The notes below the pieces were generated by a model. That model did not search any database and was not told the origin of the DNA. It saw only the letters and a program-made list of their open reading frames with translations. A stretch of 32,945 nucleotides of DNA from Bacteroides sp. CAG:144 (GTDB taxonomy: Bacteria > Bacteroidota > Bacteroidia > Bacteroidales > UBA11471): positions 94,909-127,853 of the forward strand of contig HF999746.1 of NCBI GenBank assembly GCA_000434215.1, written 5' to 3'. This document shows positions 32,713 to 32,945 of this stretch, piece after piece. Position numbers and translations under genes: made by a program. Within the stretch, counting starts at the first letter, position 1, and every line of letters starts with the position of its first letter.

Positions 32713-32945
32713 TTACAGCCGCTTGATCCATCTTCCCCATTTCATACGGGCGAGGAATATCATACCCCGGAAACAGAGTTCGATGCACATCGCAATCCAT
32801 ACGCCGTGCAGCCCCATGGAAGGAGCCAGCAAAGCGGCCAGCGTAAGACGAACGGCCCAAATACTCACGAAATTCATCGTTGCTGGAACCAATGTATCGC
32901 CGGCTCCGATAAACACGCCGTAAGCCACAATGGCGGCAGCGAACA
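32713..32945 (-). CDS. MATE-family efflux transporter (C-terminal end, cut by window edge)
   Basis: The minus strand is open from the right edge to a stop at 32713. The translation, FAAAIVAYGVFIGAGDTLVP... through SIWAVRLTLAALLAP and GVWIAMCIELCFRGMIFLAR to WGRWIKRL, is typical of the last membrane helices of MATE (NorM/DinF-type) transporters: the GxGDT loop, a helix with WxVR, then a C-terminal helix and a basic tail. MATE proteins export cationic drugs or metabolites using sodium or proton gradients. Start and most of the protein lie outside the window. It precedes DUF3737 by 103 bp on the same strand, with a possible new promoter between. Confidence 0.88.
   Translation of the reverse strand, partial: FAAAIVAYGVFIGAGDTLVPATMNFVSIWAVRLTLAALLAPSMGLHGVWIAMCIELCFRGMIFLARMKWGRWIKRL

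Noticed and set aside
1..32945. tRNA, rRNA, insertion sequence or phage genes
   Set aside because: None recognised on either strand; no transposase, integrase or tRNA-like cloverleaf was seen in the intergenic regions.

Overview
The window looks like chromosomal DNA of a Bacteroidota (Bacteroidales-type) bacterium. The evidence is a complete type IX secretion / gliding-type operon (porP-gldK-gldL-gldM-gldN), a type III glutamine synthetase, several promoter-like TAnnTTTG (-7) elements of the Bacteroidetes primary sigma factor, an exopolysaccharide-type initiating glycosyltransferase, and a gut-type bile-salt-hydrolase-like Ntn hydrolase. A gut genus near Barnesiella/Coprobacter/Parabacteroides is plausible, but that is inference. 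Nearly all genes lie on the minus strand; only the glycosyltransferase (5299-6708) and glnN (27767-29956) are on the plus strand.

Layout. 1-4682 (minus): a tight cluster running TGS/uridine-kinase fusion, HAD phosphatase, rpoN (sigma-54), a PAP2-like membrane protein, and purE (cut by the left edge). 4683-5298: a long AT-rich region with a promoter and a leader that folds by eye into a three-way junction, followed by the plus-strand WcaJ-type phosphoglycosyltransferase. 6709-7115: terminator plus dispersed palindromic repeats. 7116-7607: hotdog thioesterase. 7805-13914: T9SS core operon. 14015-14959: DUF2807 lipoprotein carrying a recent-looking 39-residue tandem duplication. 15296-16345: penicillin V acylase / bile salt hydrolase-like enzyme. 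16346-16918: second repeat cluster. 16919-19273: GH127/GH146-type beta-L-arabinofuranosidase. 19494-27583: glmS, purF-like, carA and carB on the minus strand, divergent from glnN. 29957-30563: terminator and third repeat cluster. 30564-32609: DUF3737 beta-helix protein plus PatB-type C-S lyase/aminotransferase. 32713-32945: C-terminal end of a MATE transporter.

How it fits together. The best functional theme is glutamine nitrogen: glutamine synthetase III is divergently transcribed from an operon of three glutamine-amide users (GlmS, a PurF-like enzyme, CarAB), so synthesis and use of glutamine share one 180-bp control region. The T9SS operon makes the rotary motor and outer ring parts but no C-terminal-signal cargo is visible in the window. 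The least explained items are the structured leader before the glycosyltransferase, the three clusters of inverted repeat units sitting in gene 3' flanks, and a perfect 10-bp inverted repeat before the DUF2807 gene.
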